This document shows, one piece after another, positions 1 to 7,321 of a stretch of DNA of 64,000 nt. Origin of the DNA: Rhabdothermincola salaria. GTDB lineage: Bacteria; Actinomycetota; Acidimicrobiia; Acidimicrobiales; Acidimicrobilacustridaceae. Position 1 is the first letter of the stretch. The number at the start of each line of letters is the position of its first letter. Location: positions 1,134,168-1,198,167 of the forward strand of contig NZ_JAJQXW010000001.1 in the NCBI RefSeq assembly GCF_021246445.1, in the 5' to 3' direction. A model generated the notes under the pieces. It ran no database searches and was not told where the DNA came from. It was given only the letters and a program-made list of their open reading frames with translations. A program made the position numbers and the translations under genes.

Positions 1-13
1 TGTGATCGGGATT

Positions 14-502
14 CTACCCCTCGACCACCACGACCGGCTCCTCCTGGACCGATCCGTCGACGATCCGGTAGGAGCGCAGGGCCGCCACCCCGGTGCGGAA
101 CGACACGATCACGTAGTGCCAGGCGGGGTCGGGGGCCTGGGCGACGTCGGTCGGCGAGGGGTACGGCTCGGTGTGGGTGTGGGAGTGCACCACCCCGAGG
201 ATCTCGAGCCCCCGGTCCTCGGCGTCGCGGTCGGCACGGAGGTGGTCGCGGGGTTCGACCGTGTAGATGCGGCTGGAGGCAGCGGCGTTGGCCGTCGGGT
301 AGAAGCGGGTGGCCTCGGTGGCGCCGGTGGAGCCGCCCCGGACGTCTCGTGACGAGCCGTGGCGAACGTCGGCGTCGATGCCGGAAGGAGGATCCGCGGT
401 CGGGCGGAGCGGACCGGCCAGCAGCCCGCACGCCTCGTCGGGCATGCCGTCGAGGAGGTGGCCGACGATGGCCAGGTGGGCGCTCCGAGCGAGGTGCAAC
501 AC
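14..502 (-). CDS. M67 (JAMM/MPN) family zinc metallopeptidase
   Basis: A 162-residue Mov34/MPN/PAD-1-type protein. The JAMM zinc site is complete: Glu23 in DEACGLLAG, then His106-Ser-His108, seven residues, Ser116, two residues and Asp119 (HSHTHTEPYPSPTD). Bacterial members of this family remove amino acids or peptides from the C-terminus of ubiquitin-like sulfur carriers such as CysO (Mec-type enzymes) or act on related isopeptide bonds. The GTG start at 502 is chosen because the conserved fold begins a few residues later and the open frame upstream is low-complexity Arg/Pro/Ala that looks non-coding. A cysO/cysM partner, if present, would lie beyond the left edge because the gene is read leftward. 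Family assignment is firm; the substrate is inferred. Confidence 0.85.
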   Translation of the reverse strand: MLHLARSAHLAIVGHLLDGMPDEACGLLAGPLRPTADPPSGIDADVRHGSSRDVRGGSTGATEATRFYPTANAAASSRIYTVEPRDHLRADRDAEDRGLEILGVVHSHTHTEPYPSPTDVAQAPDPAWHYVIVSFRTGVAALRSYRIVDGSVQEEPVVVVEG

Positions 503-838
503 GGCGCTCGACCCTAGTGCCCTGACCGCTCGGATCGGCCGACCCGGACGGGCTCGCGCTCGAACCGCCGCTCCGACCCGTCGTGGCCGCGTCAGTGGCG
601 CGACCATCGATCCCACGCCGCCCGTCGGGCCCGGATCAGAGATCGGCCGACGGCCGTGATCCGGACACGCCGGCCGTCGCGGAGTGTGAGCGGCGCCGGG
701 TGCGGCTCGGCGTTCGAAACCGGAGGTCGGGTGGGGATGGGTTCCCCCCACCCGACCTCCCACCACGGTGCGGATCGGCGCCGGGGTGGCGGCGCTCCGC
801 CGGATCGTCGCCTGTGGGTCGGTAGCCTCGGAGGCTCC
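503..838. other. Divergent intergenic region between the M67 gene and smpB
   Basis: This 336-base stretch separates two divergently read genes, so it should hold both promoters. Short frames cross it, but none has recognisable protein features. The only clear structure is the long hairpin at 722-760. A GGAGG ribosome-binding site lies just before the smpB ATG. Confidence 0.6.
722..760. terminator. 15-bp perfect stem hairpin upstream of smpB
   Basis: GGAGGTCGGGTGGGG at 722-736 is the exact reverse complement of 746-760, with a 9-base loop. No T-run follows on either strand. It could be a GC-rich terminator stem, a protein-binding palindrome or a leader structure of the smpB transcript, since it ends about 80 bases before the smpB start. 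Its place in a divergent region, with no gene ending nearby, makes the terminator reading uncertain. Confidence 0.4.
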
Positions 839-1354
839 ATGAGCGCATCGGCCAAGAAGGCACCCAAGATCACCAGCGGCAGGGACGGCACCGTGAAGGT
901 CGTGGCCACCAACCGTTCGGCGCGCCACGACTACACCATCCTCGACACCATCGAGGCCGGCCTGGTGCTGCGGGGCAGCGAGGTCAAGTCGCTGCGTGAG
1001 GCCCAGGTGCAGCTCAAGGAGGCTCATGGCCGCATCGACGGCCACGAAGCGTGGGTGGTGGGGATGCACATCTCGCCCTACGGGGCCACCGGAGTGCACG
1101 ACCTCGCCGAACCGGATCGCAAGCGCAAGCTGCTGCTCAACCGCAGCGAGATCGACCGTCTCAAGCTGCGCATGGACCTCGAGCGCCTCACGCTCGTACC
1201 ACTTGTCCTCTACTTCAAGGACGGGCGAGCGAAGCTGGAGCTGGGGCTGGCCAAGGGCCGCACCAAGGGCGACAAGCGCCAGGCGATCGCCGAGCGCGAT
1301 GCCCTGCGCGAAGCGCAGAAGGAGATGGGTCGGGCCCGCAAGGGCCTCGACTGA
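839..1354 (+). CDS. smpB: SsrA-binding protein SmpB
   Basis: A 171-residue SmpB, the tmRNA partner that brings ssrA RNA to stalled ribosomes in trans-translation. The OB-fold core is clear: NRSARHDYTILDTIEAGLVL, then GSEVKSLREAQVQLKEAH, SPYGATGVHDLAEPDRKRKLL, and the basic C-terminal tail with KGRTKGDKRQAIAERD that enters the decoding site. The ATG at 839 has a GGAGG sequence five bases upstream. The 15-20 residues before the core are a basic extension, common in actinobacteria. ssrA lies 1.8 kb downstream on the same strand, with three opposite-strand genes between them. Confidence 0.97.
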   Translation: MSASAKKAPKITSGRDGTVKVVATNRSARHDYTILDTIEAGLVLRGSEVKSLREAQVQLKEAHGRIDGHEAWVVGMHISPYGATGVHDLAEPDRKRKLLLNRSEIDRLKLRMDLERLTLVPLVLYFKDGRAKLELGLAKGRTKGDKRQAIAERDALREAQKEMGRARKGLD

Positions 1355-1387
1355 GCGTTCGTCGGGCTCCCACGAGGGGACGGGCGC

Positions 1388-2131
1388 TCAGCGGCCGTCC
1401 CCCGTGGAGGGGCCCGCCACGAAGTCCTGGAGCCGGTCCACCTTCGATCGCCACCGGGCGTCGAACCTGGCCTCGCGCCGGGCCGCCTTCTCCCGTTTGC
1501 GGGGGTGAGCCTCGTAGCGCTTGTGGTCCCAGGGCGAGCCGGGTCGCGCCACCCGGACGGCGGCGATGTAGCCCACCAAGGGGAAGACGAACGCTCCCAC
1601 CAGAGCCGCGCCGAGCTTGCCCTTCAGAGCCGCCAGGACGGCCACACCCAGGTTGAGCACCACCACGCCGATCAGGACGATCCGGGTGACGAGGTCGTCG
1701 TCTCCGTCGTCGATGCCGACCGGCGAGCCCACCACGATGGCCAGGAAGAGCACCGCAGCCAGCACGAAGACCACGTCGACCGACAGTCGGCCCTGCTCCT
1801 CCCAGTAGACGTCGTCGAGGTGCAGGACGAGGGCGAACTCGTCGAGGACGAGCGCCAGACCCATGCCGAACACGACACCGGCCACGTGCAGCCAGCCATC
1901 GGCTTCGGTGCGCAGCGCGACCAGGCCGCTGAGCACCATCAGCACCAGGCCGGGCACCACGTGGTGGATGTGCACGCCGCCGACGCTGTTGTTGGAGAAA
2001 GGACCCCTGCCGGACCGGATCATGCGGGTGATGAGCCGGGTGACCACGAAGGTCACGATGAAGGCGACCAGGCACAACAGCAGCGGGAGCTTGCCTGCGT
2101 CGACGATGTCGTCGCGCCACCAGTCAGCCAC
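1388..2131 (-). CDS. Conserved multispanning integral membrane protein
   Basis: A 247-residue protein with about six hydrophobic segments (near residues 14-37, 52-73, 83-104, 118-139, 148-170, 174-193) and a basic cytoplasmic C-terminal tail. Two motif blocks stand out: GGVHIHHVVPG at the start of the second segment, and LDEFALVLHLDDVYWEEQG after the third. I recognise this pattern from widespread uncharacterised actinobacterial membrane proteins. The conserved His, Asp and Glu residues hint at an ion or metal site in the membrane, but no function is established. The start is a GTG. It lies 101 bases downstream of the ferritin-like gene on the same strand, with a hairpin between them. Confidence 0.75.
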   Translation of the reverse strand: MADWWRDDIVDAGKLPLLLCLVAFIVTFVVTRLITRMIRSGRGPFSNNSVGGVHIHHVVPGLVLMVLSGLVALRTEADGWLHVAGVVFGMGLALVLDEFALVLHLDDVYWEEQGRLSVDVVFVLAAVLFLAIVVGSPVGIDDGDDDLVTRIVLIGVVVLNLGVAVLAALKGKLGAALVGAFVFPLVGYIAAVRVARPGSPWDHKRYEAHPRKREKAARREARFDARWRSKVDRLQDFVAGPSTGDGR

Positions 2132-2187
2132 GGCGACCCCGCCGCCCGGTCAGCGGTGTCGGCGGCACCCGGCCACCCCGGGCCCGA

Positions 2188-2225
2188 GATGGGTGGGCAC
2201 GACGGCCCGCGTCCCGCCACCCATC
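2188..2225. terminator. Possible terminator hairpin after the ferritin-like gene
   Basis: GATGGGTGG at 2188-2196 pairs perfectly with CCACCCATC at 2217-2225 around a 20-base GC-rich loop. It lies in the gap between the ferritin-like gene (stop at 2233) and the membrane-protein gene, both read leftward. The loop is long and there is no T-run, so this is only a candidate. Confidence 0.35.
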
Positions 2226-2232
2226 CCGTCGC

Positions 2233-2526
2233 TCAGTCGTCGGCGCCGGCGATGGGGCCGTCGCGGTGCAGATACTCCTCGATCTGGCCGGAGAAGTCCT
2301 CGTCGTTGCGGCGCATCCACTCGATGATCATGGCGGCGTGCTCCATCTCCTCGCGCATGTTGTGCAGGAGGATCTCCTTGAGCTCGCCGTTGTCGCAGTC
2401 GTCGGCCCGCTGGCGGTACCAGTCGACAGCCTCGAGCTCCTCCATGAGCGAGCTGATGGCCTGGTGCATGGCCAGGGTGTGGTCGCTGAGTCGTTCGCGG
2501 GGTGCGTGAAGGGATTCGCTTGGCAT
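2233..2526 (-). CDS. Encapsulated ferritin (EncFtn)-like protein, stand-alone
   Basis: A 97-residue protein matching the short two-helix encapsulated-ferritin family. These proteins form ring-shaped decamers and oxidise iron at a site shared between subunits. The signature is SSLMEELEAVDWYRQRADDC followed by LHNMREEMEHAAMIIEWMRR. It supplies the expected metal ligands (Glu29/Glu30/Glu32, Glu59/Glu62, His63) and the conserved Trp36-Tyr37. In the encapsulin-linked proteins I recall, a C-terminal tail carries a cargo-loading peptide; here the protein stops soon after the second helix (EEYLHRDGPIAGADD). No encapsulin shell gene is in the window. It follows the VOC gene by 26 bases, so the two are probably cotranscribed. 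Family call strong; iron storage inferred. Confidence 0.88.
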   Translation of the reverse strand: MPSESLHAPRERLSDHTLAMHQAISSLMEELEAVDWYRQRADDCDNGELKEILLHNMREEMEHAAMIIEWMRRNDEDFSGQIEEYLHRDGPIAGADD

Positions 2527-2552
2527 GCGTTCGAATCTAGGCCCGTGCCGTC

Positions 2553-3020
2553 TCAGTTGCCGACGGGGGCGTAGCGCCAGCGATGGGTGGGCCCGGTGCC
2601 GGCTGCGTGCTCCATGGACTGCACGTCGAACCAGATCGGCAGCAGGTACTTCAGGTAGAAGGCGTGCACCACGACGTTGCCGGTGTGCAGGTCGTCGTAG
2701 ACCTTGAGGCGCAGGCGATCGTCCTTGTCCTGCCACCGCCGGCACGCCTCGAGGATCTCGTCGACCTCGTCGCGCGTCTCGCACAGCAGTCCGAGGTGGT
2801 CGTAGCCAGGGGCGGAGAGCGGACGGTCGTGCTCGGCCACCAGGATGAACTGCCCGTCGTCGGGGCGCATGAGGAACTGGTTGCCGCCGACGATCTCGAC
2901 GTCCATCGTCTCCCAGCCGAGCACGTCGCCGTAGAAGGCGGTGAGGTCGGCGCGCATCTGCGCGTCGAGCGTGCCACGCGGCACCGTGAGCTCCATGTGG
3001 TTGAACCTGACCTGGGTCAT
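2553..3020 (-). CDS. VOC (glyoxalase/dioxygenase-like) family protein
   Basis: A 155-residue protein with the vicinal-oxygen-chelate fold: N-terminal FNHMELTV strand, AFYGDVLGWE helix, and a second repeat with GYDHLGLLCET. Candidate metal ligands include His8 and the His of YDHLGL. The C-terminal part (WFDVQSMEH) extends beyond the minimal glyoxalase fold. VOC proteins catalyse varied metal-dependent reactions, so no substrate can be given. The ATG at 3020 directly precedes the first conserved strand. It is the first gene of a probable leftward unit with the ferritin-like gene and is divergent from ssrA. Confidence 0.75.
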   Translation of the reverse strand: MTQVRFNHMELTVPRGTLDAQMRADLTAFYGDVLGWETMDVEIVGGNQFLMRPDDGQFILVAEHDRPLSAPGYDHLGLLCETRDEVDEILEACRRWQDKDDRLRLKVYDDLHTGNVVVHAFYLKYLLPIWFDVQSMEHAAGTGPTHRWRYAPVGN

Positions 3021-3151
3021 CTCGATCCCCTGACCCGTGCTCCCCCCGAGCACGACAGCGCCGAGTCTGGCAGACGAGCGCCCCTCGGCAGCGAGGGCGC
3101 GGCCCGCTATCGTGGGAACCCCGCCGGAGACAAGGCGGACTTCACGATCAC

Positions 3152-3537
3152 GGGGCTGATCGGTTTCGACGTTGAGACCGGGAGCTGGATCGTGCGACCC
3201 GAGTTGCCTCAGACTCGCTAAACGGGGGCAACACATGAACCGCCGATGAGCAGTTCACTCTCGCAGCCTGATCTAGATCAGACCTAGAGAGCCACAGTGA
3301 CCAGCAATGGCGCACGGGGCCTACTCACCGCAGCCCGGCAACAGAAGCGGGGAGTGACAGCCTGAAAGAAGGCTGACGGCGAGAAAGACCGCTGACCTCG
3401 GGGAAAGACCCGGCGGTGGGGCTCCGGCCCCAGCTGACCCGGCAGTGCGGTAACCGTGAGCCGCAAGCTCGGGAATGGTCGTAGCGCGGACAGTTGCCAC
3501 TCGGCGGACGGGGGTTCGATTCCCCCCAGCTCCACCA
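3152..3537 (+). ncRNA. ssrA: Transfer-messenger RNA (tmRNA)
   Basis: The 5' end GGGGCTGATCGGTTTCGACG at 3152 is the standard tmRNA start. It pairs with CAGCTCC at 3527-3533, followed by discriminator A and an encoded CCA at 3535-3537. The 3' end has the T-arm GGGGTTCGATTCCCC typical of the tRNA-like domain. The RNA is 386 bases. The tag reading frame is 3242-3268, GCC GAT GAG CAG TTC ACT CTC GCA GCC, then TGA at 3269-3271, giving ADEQFTLAA. This ends in the LAA degron expected for ClpXP. An in-frame TGA at 3236-3238 bounds the frame upstream, so resumption is at GCC 3242 or ACC 3239. Several G-rich and C-rich segments from 3380 onward probably form the pseudoknots. Confidence 0.96.
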
Positions 3538-3584
3538 ACCAACCAAACCAACCAACCAACCAAACCAACCAACCAACCCAAACC
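3538..3584 (+). repeat. AACC/AAACC tandem tract directly after ssrA
   Basis: Straight after the encoded CCA of ssrA there are about 47 bases made only of A and C in AACC and AAACC units. A 17-base higher-order unit (AAACC then three AACC) occurs twice, at 3545-3561 and 3562-3578. In the ssrA transcript this would be a C-rich, G-free, unstructured tail, the composition bound by Rho. It is very unlike the surrounding GC-rich DNA and codes for nothing recognisable. Confidence 0.85.
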
Positions 3585-3644
3585 GAGCGGCCGAGCGGGC
3601 CACACCACGGGGCACCACCCACCACGACCGCTCCTCGGTTGGCG

Positions 3645-5732
3645 TCAGGTCGCGAGGAGTTCCCTGAACTCCGTGCCGGGCATGGGCCTGCCGAACAGGT
3701 AGCCCTGAGCGAGCTGTACGCCGAGCTCGCGTAGCGCAGTCTCCTCGGAGGGGGCCTCCACCCCCTCGGCGACGACATCCATTCCGAGGGTCTCGCCGAG
3801 TGCGACGACGACGCCCGCGACGCGCGCGGACCGCCCATCATCGAGCCGACTCACGAACTGGCGGTCCAGTTTGACCGTGTCGGCCGGAAGCTGGGCCAGG
3901 TACGCGAGCGAGGAGTACCCGGTCCCGAAGTCGTCGATGCCGATGCGCGCGCCTGCTTCGCGGAGCTCGCGCAGGACGGCACGCGACCCATCGTCCTCGC
4001 TCATGATCACGCTCTCCGTGAGCTCGAGCAGCACGGAGACCCCACCGGGTAGGCCATCGAGGACTTCGGTGACGTCGGCGACGATCGCCCGTCCCTGCAG
4101 CTGCACGGCCGAGACGTTCACGTGAATGGCGAAGTTGCCCCTGACGAGCCCGTCCCCGGCCCATTCGCGCACCTGGTTGACCGCATCGTGGAGCACCTGT
4201 GTGCCGAGGTCGTCGATGAGCCCCGCGTTCTCGGCGATGGGGACGAACGTCGCCGGCCCGATGGAGCCCCGTTCGGGGTGCGACCAGCGAGCCAGCGCTT
4301 CTGCTCCGACGATGCTGTGGTCGTCGAGGAACACGATCGGTTGGAAGGCGACGTCGATGTGGCCGTCGCCCAGTGCCTGGCGGAGATCGGACTCGAGGCG
4401 GAGATGGTCCAGCGCCGCCTCCTGCAACTCGGGCGTGTAGAACTCGATGCCGTCGCCGCGCAACTTGGCTTCGTGCATCGCCGTGTCAGCGGCCTGGAGG
4501 AGATCGGAGGTGCTGCCGCCGACGAGCTCGAGGTCCGGTCCGCCGGCGAGTCCCACGGATGCGGCCACCGTGATCGTGGTCCCGCCGACCTCCACTGGTA
4601 TCGAGAACGGCTCGGAGACACGCCTCGCGACCGCGAGAGCCTCTTCGACGTCCTCGACGTCGTCGACGAGGACGACGAACTCGTCGCCGCCGAAGCGGGC
4701 GACCGTGTCCTGCGGTCGCACCGCGGCCCGGAGTCGTGCTGCGATCTCGACGAGCAGTTCGTCGCCAGCGTGGTGCCCGAAGGAGTCGTTCACCGCCTTG
4801 AAGCGGTCGATGTCGAGGAACATGACCATGGGCCGGGCCCCGGTCCGGGTCCTGCTGACGAGCGCATGATCGAGACGGTCACGGAGCAGGCTCCGGTTCG
4901 GCAGCCCGGTGAGCTCGTCGAACAGGACCCGGCGCCGCAGGTCCTCTTGGTCGTTGGTCCAGCGGGTGACGTCCTGGGCGAACCCGGCCAAGGCGGGCTC
5001 GCCGTCCCAGCTCAACGCCAGGAAGCGGATCTCGAGCACCACGTCGTCGCCGTCCGGGCCGGAAAGGCGGACCTGGACGTCGGCACCGCGATCGTGCTGG
5101 CTGGTCCTCCGCAGCACGTCCTCGAGCCTCGGGCGTCCCTCGGGTCGGACGAGGTCGACGAAGGACCGGCCGAGTAGCTCGGTGCCCGGTGCCTCGAAGA
5201 GCTTGACCGAAGCGCTGTTGACGTAGATCACCTGGTGGTCGGTGTCGAGCACCAGGACCGGGGAGGGGACGAGGCTCAGAAGCCGCTGGTGCCTGGTGCT
5301 GAGCGCGAGGGCGACCTCGAACTCCTTGCGGTCGGTCACGTCGCGAAAGGTGACGACGGAGCCTGACACGGCGTCCTGAGCCTCCTCGAGGCTCCGCGAG
5401 TACATCTCCATCGTCCGCCACGAACCGTCGGCGTGGCGCATCCGGCACTCGACCGCGTCGCCCCAGTTGAGCTCCGAGGACGCCTGGTCCAAGAGGTGGG
5501 TGGCCCGCTCGCGGTCCTCGTCGTGGAACAGGCCCGTGAGATCGCCGTCTTTGATCTCTTCGCTCTCCCGGCCGAGCAGGCGCCATGCCGACGGGCTCAC
5601 GTACCGGACCGCTCTGTCGTCGTCGAGAAGGACGAGGATGTCCGAACAGGCCGGGATGAGCAGGGTGCCGTACTCGGCGTACTCGAGCTCCGTCTGCGCC
5701 CGGTCGACCGTGGAGTCGTCCCGTGAGCTCAT
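3645..5732 (-). CDS. PAS-PAS-GGDEF-EAL cyclic-di-GMP signalling protein
   Basis: A 695-residue soluble sensor. PAS 1 covers about residues 22-135 and PAS 2 about 145-260. The GGDEF domain (about 265-430) has the intact active site ARFGGDEF at 345-352 and an inhibitory I-site RPQD at 339-342, five residues upstream. The EAL domain (about 445-690) keeps GAEALARW, LELTES, DDFGTGYSSL at 600-609, VKLDRQF and VAEGVE, so it should hydrolyse c-di-GMP. Both output domains look active, so the PAS input probably sets the balance between synthesis and breakdown. There are no membrane segments. It lies 122 bases downstream of a second c-di-GMP gene on the same strand. Confidence 0.93.
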   Translation of the reverse strand: MSSRDDSTVDRAQTELEYAEYGTLLIPACSDILVLLDDDRAVRYVSPSAWRLLGRESEEIKDGDLTGLFHDEDRERATHLLDQASSELNWGDAVECRMRHADGSWRTMEMYSRSLEEAQDAVSGSVVTFRDVTDRKEFEVALALSTRHQRLLSLVPSPVLVLDTDHQVIYVNSASVKLFEAPGTELLGRSFVDLVRPEGRPRLEDVLRRTSQHDRGADVQVRLSGPDGDDVVLEIRFLALSWDGEPALAGFAQDVTRWTNDQEDLRRRVLFDELTGLPNRSLLRDRLDHALVSRTRTGARPMVMFLDIDRFKAVNDSFGHHAGDELLVEIAARLRAAVRPQDTVARFGGDEFVVLVDDVEDVEEALAVARRVSEPFSIPVEVGGTTITVAASVGLAGGPDLELVGGSTSDLLQAADTAMHEAKLRGDGIEFYTPELQEAALDHLRLESDLRQALGDGHIDVAFQPIVFLDDHSIVGAEALARWSHPERGSIGPATFVPIAENAGLIDDLGTQVLHDAVNQVREWAGDGLVRGNFAIHVNVSAVQLQGRAIVADVTEVLDGLPGGVSVLLELTESVIMSEDDGSRAVLRELREAGARIGIDDFGTGYSSLAYLAQLPADTVKLDRQFVSRLDDGRSARVAGVVVALGETLGMDVVAEGVEAPSEETALRELGVQLAQGYLFGRPMPGTEFRELLAT

Positions 5733-5854
5733 CCGCGTCCGCCTGTCGCACCCATGGCGGCGTTCCTACCCGTCCGAGGCTCTCAGGAGTTCCCGCCGGC
5801 CGCCCGGGAACGGCCGGCGCACCACAGATGGGCTCCACGCGGTCGCCTACGCCC

Positions 5855-6706
5855 TCAACTCACGGCGTCGACGCCTTCTGCGCCGAAGGCACCTCCGGTG
5901 ATGGGGTCGTCGAGGAGAGCCGTCTCGAGCGGGTAGATCTCGACCAGCGCGTCCGCCGGACCAGGGCGACCGAAGAACCAGCCCTGTCCGCAATCGACAC
6001 CGGCCTGCGCCAGCACGATTGCGTCCTCGAGGGTCTCGATGCCCTCGGCGACCACGAGCGCCCCGACGGAGTGGGCGAACTCGACGAGCGACCCGGCGAG
6101 GGTCCGCAACACCCGGTCGCCGGCCACACCCGCCACGATGGTGCGGTCGAGCTTGACCATGTCCGGGGCGGTCTGGACGATGTGGCGGAGCGACGAGAAC
6201 CCCGCGCCGACGTCGTCGATGGCCAGGCGCATGCCGGCCTCCCGCAACGGGGCGAGCACCGTGGCCAGCTCGTCGTAGTCGCGCACGGCCTCGTGCTCGG
6301 AGAGCTCGAGCACGACGCGCTCCGCCGGGACGTCGGCGAGCAGCTCCAGGCACCGCGAGTCGAGCAGCGTGGCCGGCGAGAAGTTGATCGCCACGTAGCC
6401 CGGCACGTCCCACAGGTGCGCCGCCGCGTTGCGGAAGGCCAGGATCTCCAGCTCGAACCCCACGCCGATCGACGCCGCTTCGTCGAACACCACGTCCGGG
6501 GCCTTCGACCACTCCCGAGGGAACCGACTCAGTGCCTCCGCACCGAGACGTCGACCGCTCGACAACGACACGATCGGCTGCAGGACGACCGTCGGCCCAC
6601 CCGAGCTCATGACGGGCGTCAACCGAGCCCGGATCTCGTCACCGCGGCGGCGCTCCTGCACGCCGGGTTCGATCACCGTCGCCGCCACTCGGGCCAGGAC
6701 CTCCAT
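5855..6706 (-). pseudogene. EAL-domain phosphodiesterase half of an interrupted GAF-EAL gene
   Basis: This 283-residue frame begins with the last helix of a GAF domain (MEVLARVAATVIEPG) and then carries a full EAL domain: LGAEALSRFP, INFSPATLL, LELSEHE, DDVGAGFSSL, VKLDRT, VAEGIET and GQGWFFGRP. The metal and catalytic residues look intact. Reading upstream in the same frame, sensible GAF sequence continues (SDGTLDGTF then LSRRDQAI) until a TAG at 6785-6787, beyond which lies the rest of the GAF domain. The gene is therefore one GAF-EAL gene broken by a single stop. The EAL part could still be made from the ATG at 6706, which has AGG six bases upstream. Recent decay, a sequencing error or reinitiation are all possible. 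Confidence 0.75.
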
Positions 6707-6784
6707 GATCGCCTGATCACGACGGCTCAGCCCATCCGACGCGAAGCACGCGGCGCAGAACGTTCCGTCCAGCGTGCCGTCGCT

Positions 6785-7111
6785 CTAGCGAACCGGGACC
6801 GAGACGAAGCTGCGGATCCTCGGGAAGCGGGCGGCCGGCAGCCGCTTCGCCTCCGGCAGCTTGGCCACGTCGGGGATCACGTTCGGCAGCCTCCCATCGA
6901 GGATCGCCTGGCAGAACGACGTCTGCTGCGGCTGCGTCTGCCCGTCTCGGAAGAGCGGGGTCGCCGACTCCACGACCTCGAGGTGCTGCCTCTGGCCGTC
7001 CAGGCGGCTGAGGAAGGTGAGGCTGTGCCCCAGGGAGTCCTTCGCGGCACGAAGCAGCTCGGCGACCTTCTCGTCGGCGTCCGAGCGTGCCCCGCGTCGT
7101 CCCATCCCCAT
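6785..7111 (-). pseudogene. GAF-domain half of the interrupted GAF-EAL gene
   Basis: A 108-residue frame starting at ATG 7111 (MGMGRRG) and ending at TAG 6785-6787. It covers the first two thirds of a GAF domain: DEKVAELLRAAKDSLGHSLTFLSRL, then TSFCQAILDG, and RSFVSVPVR, the strand that normally runs on into a conserved G-T-F-C segment. That missing segment is found in the same frame just past the stop. A short, lone GAF fragment is unlikely to fold, so this is the 5' part of a disrupted gene rather than a small protein. A second ATG at 7105 is possible. Two 26-base tandem repeats lie just upstream. Confidence 0.7.
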
Positions 7112-7149
7112 GTTCTCGGGATGGGCGGCCCCCGGCCTGAGCGATTCCG

Positions 7150-7201
7150 TGGGGTCCACCCCGTGCCGTGCGGTGTGGGGTCCACCCCGTGCCGTGCGGT
7201 G
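7150..7201. repeat. Two perfect 26-base tandem repeats, each with a hairpin
   Basis: Units at 7150-7175 and 7176-7201 are identical. Each starts with TGGGGTCCACCCC, a self-complementary GGGGT-CC-ACCCC element, followed by GTGCCGTGCGGTG. They lie about 40 bases upstream of the GAF-EAL start, between divergent genes. A related sequence occurs at 41191-41217 at a similar distance from another leftward gene. Confidence 0.8.
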
Positions 7202-7321
7202 CGGAACCCTTGGCGGTGACGGTCCCTCGGTGGCGCGCCCCGCCACCCGCCGACCTCGGGTCGGGGTCGATCGGCGGGCCGGCGGGTAGGGACCGGGAGT
7301 CCGCGACGATCGGAGAGCCCC

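Noticed and set aside
3538-3584. AACC tract as a CRISPR array or coding repeat
   Set aside because: Units are 4-5 bases without spacers; translated frames give only Gly/Trp/Val/Leu repeats, so neither reading holds.
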